From Vibrio crassostreae (GTDB lineage: Bacteria; Pseudomonadota; Gammaproteobacteria; Enterobacterales; Vibrionaceae), in NCBI RefSeq assembly GCF_024347415.1, contig NZ_AP025477.1, positions 1 through 64,000 of the forward strand: a stretch of 64,000 nucleotides of DNA, written 5' to 3'. Below, one piece after another: positions 28,197-36,848 of this stretch. The translations under genes and the position numbers were made by a program. The notes under the pieces were generated by a model. The model was not told the origin of the DNA. It saw only the letters and a list, made by a program, of their open reading frames with translations, and searched no databases. Position 1 is the stretch's first letter. Each line of letters begins with the position of its first letter.

Positions 28197-29732
28197 TTAG
28201 TCGATTTTTCTTATCTTAAACTCACTTGTTAGCACTGAGTCGTACTCCTTTCCTATGTACTTGGTATTGAAGATACTTTTATGTTGCTCTGTCTGTTCTG
28301 AAGATATTCCTACCCATTGCGCAAATGTGTCTGAAAAGTCTCTCAGGTTGTATTTGACCGAATGTATTTTCGTTTCTTGTGGGTCATTACTCATTGCTAT
28401 GAAAGGTACTTCTACTGCCTGCCTTGTAAAATGTGAGCCAGTACCGTGAATTAGATACGGTGGAACGTTTACAGACGTTAGGCCATGGTCAGAAAAATAA
28501 ATGATTTTATATGTTTTATCATGGATCGTGAGTAAGTCTCTAAGCCTTTCTATAAAAGCTACGCCATAAGCCACTGATTTTGAATAGCATATGAGGTACT
28601 TGTTATCTGAGGGTTTTAGTGAAATTTCTTCATCAAATCTCTTACAAAAATCATAATGAGACCCCATAGTGTGGATGAAAATCACTTTTGGCCTTTTAGT
28701 CTCTTCACGAATTGCTTTGATCACTTCTGGTAGGAGAATGTTATCGGGTTCAGCTTTATCATAAGACGTATTCTTATAAAATTGGTAATGTGCTCTACTA
28801 GCGATTGCGGATACCTGTGTCTCGTATTGCCCGATCTTTGCTTGATTTGATATCCAATAAGTTTTCATTCCAGCATCATTAGCAAGATCTATCACATTTA
28901 AGTTTTTATCATGCCTGTTTACATCTAGGCTCTTTGATAATATTCGAGGGACTGAGAAATATGTAACAACGGATGGGGAAATAACACCATTAAATATGGC
29001 TGCTCCTTTTATCTTTCCATTCTCTTCGTTATACGATGGGTAGTAATTTTTAACAACAGATTCACCAATATTTACGATGTAAATATCCTTTAATACCTTA
29101 TTTGTATGAACATTCTCCCATTTTGAAGAGATTACTGATTTTCCCCCTTCGAGAAGAGACAGTTCATAATATAAAGAAATAGGTTTAATAACTGTAATTA
29201 GCCCTAAAAAACTAAACCACACTTCATGATGGATTGTTTTTAAGTATTCTTCATTGAGGTATGTCGTCTTTTTATTATCATGTAAGCTATAAAGTTTGGT
29301 GATTAATATACTGGAAAATAATATCAACATAATTAATGAAAATGACTTACCAACCTTTCCTAAGGTAATGTGAAATGATAAAAAAACCAGAATGAAAAAT
29401 ATAATTATCTTTAAATATGTTACGGCGCTAATGCTTTTTATATGTTCAAGAACTTCACCTCGATTAGACTCTAAAACCGACCCTAAGACACCTAAGTCTA
29501 AGCTTAGAGAGTTTAATCTTAAGTAGAAATCAAAAGTCATTATTACCGTGAGAAGAAGAAATACAAATCTATTACCGACAAATGCTATTATAGTTGCTAT
29601 AAATAACATGTTTAAACTCAATATTGACAGGGTCAACCACACATTATCATCAGCCCCAGTTATCAACAGGTAAAATGTCATGATACTTAAAGGAATCAGA
29701 GTCTTAATATCAATATTTTGTCTAGTTCTCAT
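28197..29732 (-). CDS. Sulfatase-fold phosphoethanolamine transferase-like protein
   Basis: A 511-residue membrane protein. The N-terminal 200 or so residues hold five hydrophobic segments, and the C-terminal part is an alkaline-phosphatase/sulfatase-fold periplasmic domain. Visible elements are FIHTMGSHYDFCKRF, then YKIIYFSDHGLTS (metal-binding Asp-His) and LIHGTGSHFTRQAVEVPFIAMS. This layout fits the EptA/CptA family, which adds phosphoethanolamine to lipid A or core sugar; the nucleophile Thr is not securely placed. The gene is AT-rich compared with its neighbours, suggesting transfer. ATG at 29732 is the likely start; ATG at 29681 is an alternative that nearly removes overlap with the divergent gene. 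Confidence 0.72.
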   Translation of the reverse strand: MRTRQNIDIKTLIPLSIMTFYLLITGADDNVWLTLSILSLNMLFIATIIAFVGNRFVFLLLTVIMTFDFYLRLNSLSLDLGVLGSVLESNRGEVLEHIKSISAVTYLKIIIFFILVFLSFHITLGKVGKSFSLIMLILFSSILITKLYSLHDNKKTTYLNEEYLKTIHHEVWFSFLGLITVIKPISLYYELSLLEGGKSVISSKWENVHTNKVLKDIYIVNIGESVVKNYYPSYNEENGKIKGAAIFNGVISPSVVTYFSVPRILSKSLDVNRHDKNLNVIDLANDAGMKTYWISNQAKIGQYETQVSAIASRAHYQFYKNTSYDKAEPDNILLPEVIKAIREETKRPKVIFIHTMGSHYDFCKRFDEEISLKPSDNKYLICYSKSVAYGVAFIERLRDLLTIHDKTYKIIYFSDHGLTSVNVPPYLIHGTGSHFTRQAVEVPFIAMSNDPQETKIHSVKYNLRDFSDTFAQWVGISSEQTEQHKSIFNTKYIGKEYDSVLTSEFKIRKID

Positions 29733-30534
29733 ATGTTTTTGGGTAGCTTTTGTTATCGGCCCTTCGATGAGTGTAGTCATTGATGTATGGAGAGGCAATG
29801 TAAAGGCATACCCAAATGAACATAATAACATCCCTAAAATTATCGGTAATTCTGGTGGTTTGATCGCACATGCCGGTGGGGGAATCAACGGATTAAAATA
29901 TACAAACTCGTTAGAAGCGATGGAGCAATCAATTGAACATGGATTCAAGATGATAGAGTTAGATCTACTTATCTCATCGGATGGAAGGATTGTTGCTGTT
30001 CATGATTGGAAGACTTTTCACGAAATGACAAATTCTAATAATACTGGGTCTATTAGTTCTAAAGAGTTTGAATCAAAGATAATTTATGATCAATATAAAA
30101 CATTAAATATATCGACAGCTATTGATATTCTAGATAAAAATGATGTGGTATTAGTTACGGATAAAATAAAAAATCTTGCCTTGCTTTCAAAGTATATAAT
30201 ATATAAAGATAAATCTATTATCGAAGTATTCAGCACAGATAAATATAATGAAGCAATAGAGTTAGGTTTTAATAATGTCGCATTAAATATAGATCTAAAT
30301 ACACCATTGATTCTTGAGTGGATTGGTTTAAATAAAATTAAGGCTGTGACGTATCGGGGTGATAATCTTGGCTCGCTTGGGAGCGAGTATCAGAAGGCGA
30401 TAGAACTAAGCAACATGGGGGTTTCTGCCATGATTTATTCGACAAATGATTTAGACTTGGGTGGTATTAAAGCTTCTGGAATCGGAAATTTTGCGTTATA
30501 TGTCGACTTTGTTCTTCCATCAGATGAACGTTAA
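29680..30534 (+). CDS. Membrane-anchored glycerophosphodiester phosphodiesterase-like protein
   Basis: A 284-residue protein with an N-terminal membrane anchor (about residues 5-27) and a GDPD-like TIM-barrel domain from about residue 60. The family active-site pattern is visible: LIAHAGGG, TNSLEAMEQSIEHGFKMIELDLLISSDG, and VAVHDW. These give the usual His/Glu-Asp/His set. It is AT-rich and transcribed head to head with the sulfatase-fold gene, with the 5' ends overlapping by up to 53 bases. The two may form a transferred envelope-lipid-modification pair. The substrate is unknown. Confidence 0.7.
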   Translation: MILKGIRVLISIFCLVLICFWVAFVIGPSMSVVIDVWRGNVKAYPNEHNNIPKIIGNSGGLIAHAGGGINGLKYTNSLEAMEQSIEHGFKMIELDLLISSDGRIVAVHDWKTFHEMTNSNNTGSISSKEFESKIIYDQYKTLNISTAIDILDKNDVVLVTDKIKNLALLSKYIIYKDKSIIEVFSTDKYNEAIELGFNNVALNIDLNTPLILEWIGLNKIKAVTYRGDNLGSLGSEYQKAIELSNMGVSAMIYSTNDLDLGGIKASGIGNFALYVDFVLPSDER

Positions 30535-30631
30535 GGTTGTCGTCCATCCAAAAGCAGAGCGTAATCGCTCTGCTTTGGTGTGTTACTCAATATTATTGAA
30601 AGGTTTTTCGATTGATTAGCTCTCTAACCGC

Positions 30632-31966
30632 TTATTTGGTTAGCTTAGCTTCGACTTGCCCAAGAGCTCGCTGGTACATAAACCATGCACAGGTGCCTGC
30701 AAGTATATTACCTACCATAGCTCCCCAGAATAGGCCTTCAATTCCTGCAAGCAGAGAGCCAACCCATAGGCAAGGCAAGAAGAAAGCGAACAGGCGCAGT
30801 GCTGAAATCGTTAATGCGGCGTAAGACTTGCCCAAAGCGTTAGAAATCGAAACCATCAACATACAGATACCCAAAGGCCCTAAGCTGATTGGAACGATCA
30901 GTAGGTGGTAGCTCAGAATCGTTGAGACTTCGTTGTCACTGGTCATGAGATTTGCCAGCCCGCTAGAGAATAGCCATGTCACTAGTGCAATCACCAATTG
31001 GAACCCTAATACGAACATCACGGCAATCTTGACGAGCTTGCGTATGTTTTCTAGGTTTTTCTCTCCCAACATGCGACCTATCATTGGTGGCATCGACATC
31101 GTCAGTGCTAACACAGCGACAATTGAGAAGAATTCAAAACGAGAACCCAACGCCCAAGCTGCAACCGCTGCGGTGCCATAACCTGCCAACAGTTTAGTCG
31201 CCAACATAGAAGAGACTGGCGGCAGCAGTTGGCTGATCATCGCAGGACCCATGATATTGCCGATGGAGCGAACGCTCTTGCCAATATCCAGGTCGTTCCA
31301 GTCGAACGTCATCCAATGCTTCTTGGTCACTTTAGGAGCAACGATAAAGATACCCGCACCGAACGCCAAGATGGTTGCAATGGCGGCTCCATTGATGCCC
31401 ATGTCGAGCGTAAAGATGATAATCGGGTCCAATATTAAGTTGATGATACTGGTCGCGATCATCATTGAACCGGGTAGCATGGTATTACCATTGGCACGAC
31501 ACACACTGTAGAAGAAGTAGAGCAGCGCACCTGTCCAAGAGCTGACTAGCCAATAGATCCAATAAGAATCAATGATTGGCAATACCGTCGGTGGCGCATC
31601 CAACAACTGTAAAATTGGCCCACGCAATAGGTAGATGATGACGGAGAAAAGCGCAACACTCACGCTGCCCATCGCAATCACTAATCCACCTAGTTGCTTG
31701 GCGTAGCGCGTTTCATTCGCACCAATGGCTCTAGCGATTACTGCGGTTGTCGCGATACCTAACCCGACCTGAATACCAATGATGATCATCTGTATTGGAA
31801 GCGTGAAACCTTGAACAGCCAGCGGTAGCACGCCCAGTTGGCCAATAAAAGCACTGTCTACAAGCTGGAAGCTCATTAGGGAAAGCACCCCAAACAGCAT
31901 TGGCCATGTCATTGTATAGAGTTGTCGGCCAAGAGAAGGCGAGGGAGTTGCGGTAGTAGAATTCAT
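30632..31966 (-). CDS. MATE family efflux transporter
   Basis: A 444-residue multidrug/toxin exporter of the DinF/NorM-like MATE family with about twelve hydrophobic segments in two similar halves. Family features include SFQLVDSAFIGQLG near residues 27-40, GANETRYAKQLGG near 82-94 and LLDPIIIFTLDMGINGAAIAT near 180-200. Energy would come from Na+ or H+. It is a single gene; substrate unknown. Confidence 0.92.
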   Translation of the reverse strand: MNSTTATPSPSLGRQLYTMTWPMLFGVLSLMSFQLVDSAFIGQLGVLPLAVQGFTLPIQMIIIGIQVGLGIATTAVIARAIGANETRYAKQLGGLVIAMGSVSVALFSVIIYLLRGPILQLLDAPPTVLPIIDSYWIYWLVSSWTGALLYFFYSVCRANGNTMLPGSMMIATSIINLILDPIIIFTLDMGINGAAIATILAFGAGIFIVAPKVTKKHWMTFDWNDLDIGKSVRSIGNIMGPAMISQLLPPVSSMLATKLLAGYGTAAVAAWALGSRFEFFSIVAVLALTMSMPPMIGRMLGEKNLENIRKLVKIAVMFVLGFQLVIALVTWLFSSGLANLMTSDNEVSTILSYHLLIVPISLGPLGICMLMVSISNALGKSYAALTISALRLFAFFLPCLWVGSLLAGIEGLFWGAMVGNILAGTCAWFMYQRALGQVEAKLTK

Positions 31967-32287
31967 AACGCTCTTATCGGTCTTGAAGTTAGGTTTGTAT
32001 TGGTGACAAACCTCTCAATGAAGAATTGCGTAAAGGATAACGTAAGGTTAGCCCGATACCAATAACTGTTAACAGATCTCGGCATATTCCCTAACTTTGA
32101 GTTCAGAGCAGTTGTTGCACTCTGTCCTGTGGCTTTATGGAAGTACCTCTCAAACCTTATTTATTTTATAGGGTTATCGTTGTTGGCTAATGTAATTATC
32201 AAATCCATAAACTAATATCGTCAAAGGGAAAGGAATTGCGAGTCAGCAAGCACCGTTTTAACTGCATATTGGAGAGGGAACCTAAAT
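31967..32287. other. Intergenic region between divergent MATE and RelA/SpoT-fold genes
   Basis: About 320 bases that must contain both promoters. No ORF or repeat was recognised, apart from a good ribosome site (GGAGAGGGA at about 32270) ahead of the ATG at 32288. Confidence 0.5.
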
Positions 32288-32310
32288 ATGCCGACGACAG
32301 AAGAAATTCA

Positions 32311-32330
32311 GATCAGCCAAGATCAGCCAA
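32311..32330. repeat. Perfect 10-bp tandem duplication causing a frameshift
   Basis: GATCAGCCAA occurs twice in direct tandem at 32311-32320 and 32321-32330. It lies inside the 5' coding region of the following gene; removing one copy restores one open frame from ATG 32288 to TAA/TAG at 33428. Confidence 0.9.
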
Positions 32331-32387
32331 GAACAGGTTAGAAAGAACAAGGCGAAGGTACTCGCTAAGATAAACCAACAAGGCATC

Positions 32388-33428
32388 ATGTCTCAGGGCT
32401 TTCGTTTGGTTAACGTCAAAGATTACCAACAGAAGTTGCAAGTATTGAAACAAAAGGTCGAAAATTTCGATTACATGAATGCTGCTAACAAGCAGCAAGA
32501 TCAGGTCATTCTCGACATCATGACTCAGAAAGAAAAGATTCATAACTATCTGGATGAATCATCAAGCCAGAAGTTGGCGAATAGCAATCTAGATTTTGGT
32601 TCTCGAAATCAGGTCGCGAATGCCACACTCAAGAAAAAGCAGCTGTTCATGATGTTTATGGAGACGGTCGAGGCTCAAGAGGCGCTTAGAGAGTTCGCTG
32701 TGCAAGTCGCTTCAGTGTGTAACGGAACGCTCAAACAGCCTCCCGGTGCTTATTTGGGTGTAAAAGATTTTCATGGCGCGCTGGATAAAATCACCAATCG
32801 AAAACGTCATTATGATATTGGCGACCTTAAAGATGCAGCCCGTATGACCATTGTGTTTGAGAGCATGGACGATATGATCGTGGCCAAAGCGATGATCATT
32901 CTGACCAAAGAGTTTGTCGAGTTGAAACATCACCAATCTGCGATGAAAGATCGCTACGGCACCAGCCAAGGCGATAATGCTAAATTCAACTGTGGCGCAA
33001 CAGACGCTGGCTACAAAGACATTAAGTTTTTCTTAAAGATGGCCAATGGACATATTGGCGAACTGCAGCTCAATACCAAGAACATGATGGTAGCGAAAAA
33101 GAACGGTCACATTATCTATGACATCCTCCGAGACGGAGGCAATCTTGATAAGGCATTTACCATTACCATTACCATTACCAATACCGAAGTACTTGCCAAG
33201 ATAAGCCGTAACATGAGTGAAAAGTGGTTCACCTTTATGAATACTCGTGTTCCTAAAGCGAGAGATGATTTGCAGGCAGTTCAACAGCTCGTTGACCGCC
33301 TAAGAGCGAATCTAGGAAGAGGGCAAAACTCGCTTCAAGTCAGCTTAGAAGAGATAACCATACTGTCTCGTGTCAGCCTCTACATCTATGAACAGGGTGA
33401 TAATGCCAGAGCTTTATTAGAGCAGTAG
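32388..33428 (+). CDS. RelA/SpoT-fold protein, 5' end frameshifted by tandem duplication
   Basis: A 346-residue open frame. Residues 115-245 resemble a RelA/SpoT nucleotidyltransferase domain: GVKDFHGALDKI, then DLKDAARMTIVFESMDD, then GYKDIKFFLKMANGHIGELQLNT with a following GHIIYDILR. Helical regions flank it. The original start was probably ATG 32288, which has a strong ribosome site; a 10-bp tandem duplication now shifts that frame to a stop at codon 18. With one copy removed the protein gains about 33 residues. Translation may restart at 32388, which has only a weak site. (p)ppGpp synthesis or a toxic alarmone role is possible but untested. Confidence 0.65.
   Translation: MSQGFRLVNVKDYQQKLQVLKQKVENFDYMNAANKQQDQVILDIMTQKEKIHNYLDESSSQKLANSNLDFGSRNQVANATLKKKQLFMMFMETVEAQEALREFAVQVASVCNGTLKQPPGAYLGVKDFHGALDKITNRKRHYDIGDLKDAARMTIVFESMDDMIVAKAMIILTKEFVELKHHQSAMKDRYGTSQGDNAKFNCGATDAGYKDIKFFLKMANGHIGELQLNTKNMMVAKKNGHIIYDILRDGGNLDKAFTITITITNTEVLAKISRNMSEKWFTFMNTRVPKARDDLQAVQQLVDRLRANLGRGQNSLQVSLEEITILSRVSLYIYEQGDNARALLEQ
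33156..33185. repeat. Hexanucleotide ATTACC tandem repeat inside a coding region
   Basis: Three perfect ATTACC units (33162-33179) flanked by TTTACC and AATACC variants. They encode alternating Thr-Ile in the RelA/SpoT-fold protein. Because the unit is 6 bases, copy changes keep the frame. Confidence 0.8.
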
Positions 33429-33456
33429 AGCAATGAACTGATATTAAGATCTGCGA

Positions 33457-34461
33457 TTAAGTCCGGTTATTTGACCGGACTTTTTTATTTCGACTTCGAT
33501 AACTTGGCGCAGTCGTGCCAACCCAACCCTTAAAAGCGCGGTTAAAGTTACTCAAATCACTGTAGCCAAGCTGCCAGCTGATCTCTTGCACTGAAAGGTC
33601 GGTTTCATCGAGTAACTGCTTGGCTTTACTCTCCCGAACCTGTTCTTTGGCCTGCTTAAAGAGGATTCCGTTGCTCTTCAGATTTCGTTGCAGTGTTCGC
33701 TTTGTCATGCCGAGCATGGTGGCAAACCATTCAATATTGAACCAAGGCAAGGTCGCGTAAGTGTTTATCAGTGTCTCGACGGCGTGATGCCAATCTTGGG
33801 TGCTATTTTGTTCTGAAATGGCACGATAATCATCAGGGAGTGGGATAGTGAATGCACCATACTGCTCTTCAAACTGAATATCAGAATCAAAGAAATGCTT
33901 AGGTAATTTACGTGCGCTGTTGTGCTTGGAGACCAACTTGGCGTGTGATGGTTGCCAATGACTGTCAATGAATTTACGACAGAGACTAATCACAGTTAGA
34001 GCGCGAAACCATTCGGCTTGCTCAAAGCCAGAAGTCGACGGGTGATAGCAACTCCGATGACACAGCCACCAAAGGCCATCTCGTTTTTCTGTCCATATAG
34101 TGACGTGATTACTTAAGGTGGATATTTCGTTAATCAAGCAACGTACCGCTTGCTCTAGTGACGTGCATTGGCCAATTTTTCGGTCTAGCTCGGGTGATAA
34201 CTGCTCAAGAGAGGCTCTGCGTCCAACCTCAATCCCTATCGAATAACCAAACTTGCGTTCAAGGCCATGAATGAAGCGAATCAAATCTTGTGTAGGAAGC
34301 CATTGATTGGATTGTGTTAGCTCAATGGGTAGACCGCACGCAACGGCGACGGCACGCCAATCCAGACTATGTTTGTCACAATACTGAATATACGGAGCAA
34401 TGTTACTGGTCGAGGTGAGCAGTATGTTGGTGGTATTCGATGATGCTTTCTTAGTTTTCAT
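33457..34461 (-). CDS. AraC family transcriptional regulator
   Basis: A 334-residue regulator with an N-terminal ligand-binding domain of the Arabinose_bd/OruR type (about 20-200) and a C-terminal double helix-turn-helix (about 235-325: FNIEWFATMLGMTKRTLQRNLKSNG, then LSVQEISWQLGYSDLSNFNRAFKGW). It is divergent from the serine hydrolase gene at 34556, its likely target. The last nine or so codons (encoding KVRSNNRT) are the reverse complement of the terminator of the convergent gene. Confidence 0.9.
   Translation of the reverse strand: MKTKKASSNTTNILLTSTSNIAPYIQYCDKHSLDWRAVAVACGLPIELTQSNQWLPTQDLIRFIHGLERKFGYSIGIEVGRRASLEQLSPELDRKIGQCTSLEQAVRCLINEISTLSNHVTIWTEKRDGLWWLCHRSCYHPSTSGFEQAEWFRALTVISLCRKFIDSHWQPSHAKLVSKHNSARKLPKHFFDSDIQFEEQYGAFTIPLPDDYRAISEQNSTQDWHHAVETLINTYATLPWFNIEWFATMLGMTKRTLQRNLKSNGILFKQAKEQVRESKAKQLLDETDLSVQEISWQLGYSDLSNFNRAFKGWVGTTAPSYRSRNKKVRSNNRT
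33459..33490 (+). terminator. Terminator of the RelA/SpoT-fold gene
   Basis: AAGTCCGGT pairs with ACCGGACTT, followed by TTTTATTT. It lies within the 3' coding end of the convergent araC-type gene. Confidence 0.85.
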
Positions 34462-34555
34462 AGCTTTCTGAGCTTGCCTTTAAATGTCACCAAGTGACCT
34501 AATTAAGTGTAACGCATCTCTCTATACTTCTCCTAACCCAAACAGGAGAACAATT

Positions 34556-35911
34556 ATGAAACTTAAACACATTGTCGTTCTAGTATCGTTAGCGACCGCA
34601 TCGTCATTTGCTCTTGCAGCAAACCCAGTTGAAGAAGCACTGAAAGTAGAAGGTGCTCAAGTTACCTTAACAGTGAAAGAGGCGAGTACAGCATTCACCC
34701 CAAGTTTTACTGATTCAGCTCGTGAGTTATTCAACAACTTCCACTGGCAGATGGGCGGCGACCACAGCGTTTACTACAACATGCATATGAGTGAGTTTCT
34801 ACCAACGGCACTGGCGGCTCCAAACGAAGAGTACAAGCCTTTAGTCAAAAATATCGACCCACGACTAGCAGCACTCAAAGTTGACACTGAAAGCAAAGGT
34901 GAGTTGACAATGGATGAGTACTTGGCGGATGAGCAGTTCCGTACTCAGGGCTTTATGTTGATTCACAAAGGGGAGATCGTTTACGAAGCTTACCCAGGTA
35001 TGAAGCCGACAGACACGCATGTTTGGGCATCTACTGCGAAAACGACGGTTGGTACTGTAATCGCGATGTTAGTGGAAGAAGGCAAAGTCGATCCTGAAAA
35101 GGACATCACAGAGTATGTTTCTGAACTGAAAGGAACGAACTGGGATGGAATCACAGTACACCAAGTTCTGAACATGTCGACCGCTCTAGACAATGAAGAG
35201 ACATTAGAGTCTATCTTGAACCCAGACTCTGACGTGGTGCGTTTCTTCGCAGCATCGTTTAACTCACCAAGAGCTAAGACGGGTGAGATGGAAACATGGA
35301 TGAATGTCGCTAAAGGCGCTCAGAAGCTAGATGGTGAGAAAGCAGGTGACCATTTCCGTTACGCATCTATCAATACCATGGTACTGACTAAGTTAGTTGA
35401 AAACATTGAAAACAAAACATGGACTCAAGTATTCGAAGATCGTGTTTGGTCAAAAGTACACGCACGTCAATCAATGCAATTCAACTTAACGCCAGATGGC
35501 ATGGCGATCGCGGTTGGCTTGGTTTCATCAACTGTAGAAGACATGGCTCGTTGGGGCACACTATTCACACCTAGCTGGGAAGCGGTGGCTGATGAGCCAG
35601 TGGTTTCACAAGCTGTGATTGATCGTATTCGTAACGGCGGTGATCCAAAAGCATTCGTAGGTACCAGCAAAGAGAGCAGCTCACTGCACGCTTACAACGA
35701 AAAAGCGGACTACAACGCATACCAGTTTGATTTCATTTTCAACGATGGTGCGATGTCGAAAAGCGGCAACCTAGGCCAATTTATTTACATCGATCCTGCG
35801 CGTGACTTTGTGGGTGTGATGTTCTCAACCAACCCATACCACTCAGGTTTTGGTGAGAACAAAGGTCCAGCACTAATGCGTTCAGCTGCAAAACTACTTG
35901 CTGAAAAATAA
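34556..35911 (+). CDS. Secreted serine hydrolase, class C beta-lactamase fold
   Basis: A 451-residue exported enzyme. A signal peptide covers residues 1-22 (cleavage after SSFALAA is likely). The SxxK nucleophile motif is Ser159-Thr-Ala-Lys162 in WASTAKTTVG, with a YAS motif at 269-271 in place of the YxN tyrosine motif. This is the beta-lactamase/EstB/D-aminopeptidase family (PF00144), so it may be an esterase, amidase or peptidase rather than a resistance enzyme. ATG at 34556 with AGGAG upstream is preferred over 34484, which would precede the signal peptide with unrelated sequence. It is followed by an outer-membrane barrel gene. Confidence 0.85.
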   Translation: MKLKHIVVLVSLATASSFALAANPVEEALKVEGAQVTLTVKEASTAFTPSFTDSARELFNNFHWQMGGDHSVYYNMHMSEFLPTALAAPNEEYKPLVKNIDPRLAALKVDTESKGELTMDEYLADEQFRTQGFMLIHKGEIVYEAYPGMKPTDTHVWASTAKTTVGTVIAMLVEEGKVDPEKDITEYVSELKGTNWDGITVHQVLNMSTALDNEETLESILNPDSDVVRFFAASFNSPRAKTGEMETWMNVAKGAQKLDGEKAGDHFRYASINTMVLTKLVENIENKTWTQVFEDRVWSKVHARQSMQFNLTPDGMAIAVGLVSSTVEDMARWGTLFTPSWEAVADEPVVSQAVIDRIRNGGDPKAFVGTSKESSSLHAYNEKADYNAYQFDFIFNDGAMSKSGNLGQFIYIDPARDFVGVMFSTNPYHSGFGENKGPALMRSAAKLLAEK

Positions 35912-35977
35912 TCTGTTTATTACCTAACAGGATGTTCCAGGCTTCAAGGAGGAAGCAAACGACTTTCGAGAGAGATA

Positions 35978-36763
35978 ATGAAAAAGTTTGCCCTTATTAT
36001 TCCATTGAGCTTAGGTTTATCGATTCCTGCCTATGCCGAATCAGAGCGAGTTATCGACCCTGCAGACGTGACTAAGGTGTATACACAGACTGCGTTGATG
36101 GTGAGCGGTAGTTCTGATATTCAATTTCAGGGACAGGTTTCTGGTGGTATGGACAACGGTCAGCAATTTGCGTTACTCGCAGAAGCGACCTTTGTTGATG
36201 ACAATGACGAATCACAACGCGATCCGAACGACTTTGGTTCGGAATACAGCAACTCGCGAATTCAATATTTCCATGTATTCGAGACTGGTGCTAAAGCCGC
36301 GCCTAAAGTGGGTCTGTCGTTAGACTACATTAATACACGCACAAGCATTAAAAATGACTTGTTGTCGGTCGGCGGTGTTGTGGCGATCAATCCGGCTTAT
36401 ACCGGTGACTTCTTGGTTTTTCCAAGAGCTGGCTTGATGACAGGCAGCATGGAAATTCCCGCGATGAGCTCATCTAAAGATGACTTAACGGGTTATTCAC
36501 TTGGACTGATCACGGCGAAGCACTTAGGTGATTCTGGTGCTTACGTTTCTTTGGTGCCAGAGTGGCAAGACCTATCGGGCAGCGATATCAACATGCAAAA
36601 CTTCTCGTTGAAAACGTCACTGAATGTACCAATGAACAGTGCTCGAACTTGGTGGTTAAATACTCGCTATGACATCACCAAAGGCGATATCGATGTGAAC
36701 GGTGTGTCTATGGCAAGTGAATGGCAGACGGAAGCTTGGGTTGGCGTTAGATACTACTTCTAA
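35978..36763 (+). CDS. Outer-membrane beta-barrel protein
   Basis: A 261-residue exported protein with a signal peptide (residues 1-20, ending PAYA). The rest alternates polar and hydrophobic residues in strand-sized units and ends in WVGVRYYF, the aromatic C-terminal signature of Bam-inserted barrels. I cannot assign a named family. It lies 66 bases after the serine hydrolase gene and shares its orientation, so the two may form an operon under the divergent AraC regulator. A terminator follows. Confidence 0.75.
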   Translation: MKKFALIIPLSLGLSIPAYAESERVIDPADVTKVYTQTALMVSGSSDIQFQGQVSGGMDNGQQFALLAEATFVDDNDESQRDPNDFGSEYSNSRIQYFHVFETGAKAAPKVGLSLDYINTRTSIKNDLLSVGGVVAINPAYTGDFLVFPRAGLMTGSMEIPAMSSSKDDLTGYSLGLITAKHLGDSGAYVSLVPEWQDLSGSDINMQNFSLKTSLNVPMNSARTWWLNTRYDITKGDIDVNGVSMASEWQTEAWVGVRYYF

Positions 36764-36797
36764 AGTGCTCAATATCTTGTATTGAAATACAGTAAAT

Positions 36798-36830
36798 AAA
36801 AAAGCCAGTCGCAATGACTGGCTTTGTTCG
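36798..36830 (+). terminator. Terminator between barrel gene and ppsA
   Basis: AAAGCCAGTC pairs with GACTGGCTTT over a 5-base loop. T-rich sequence on the plus strand is weak (TGTTCG), while A-rich sequence upstream allows use on the minus strand for ppsA. Confidence 0.7.
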
Positions 36831-36848
36831 TATCTCGATTAGAGAAGG

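Noticed and set aside
34990..35193. Antisense ORF in the serine hydrolase gene
   Set aside because: Shadow frame over the conserved SxxK region; no support.
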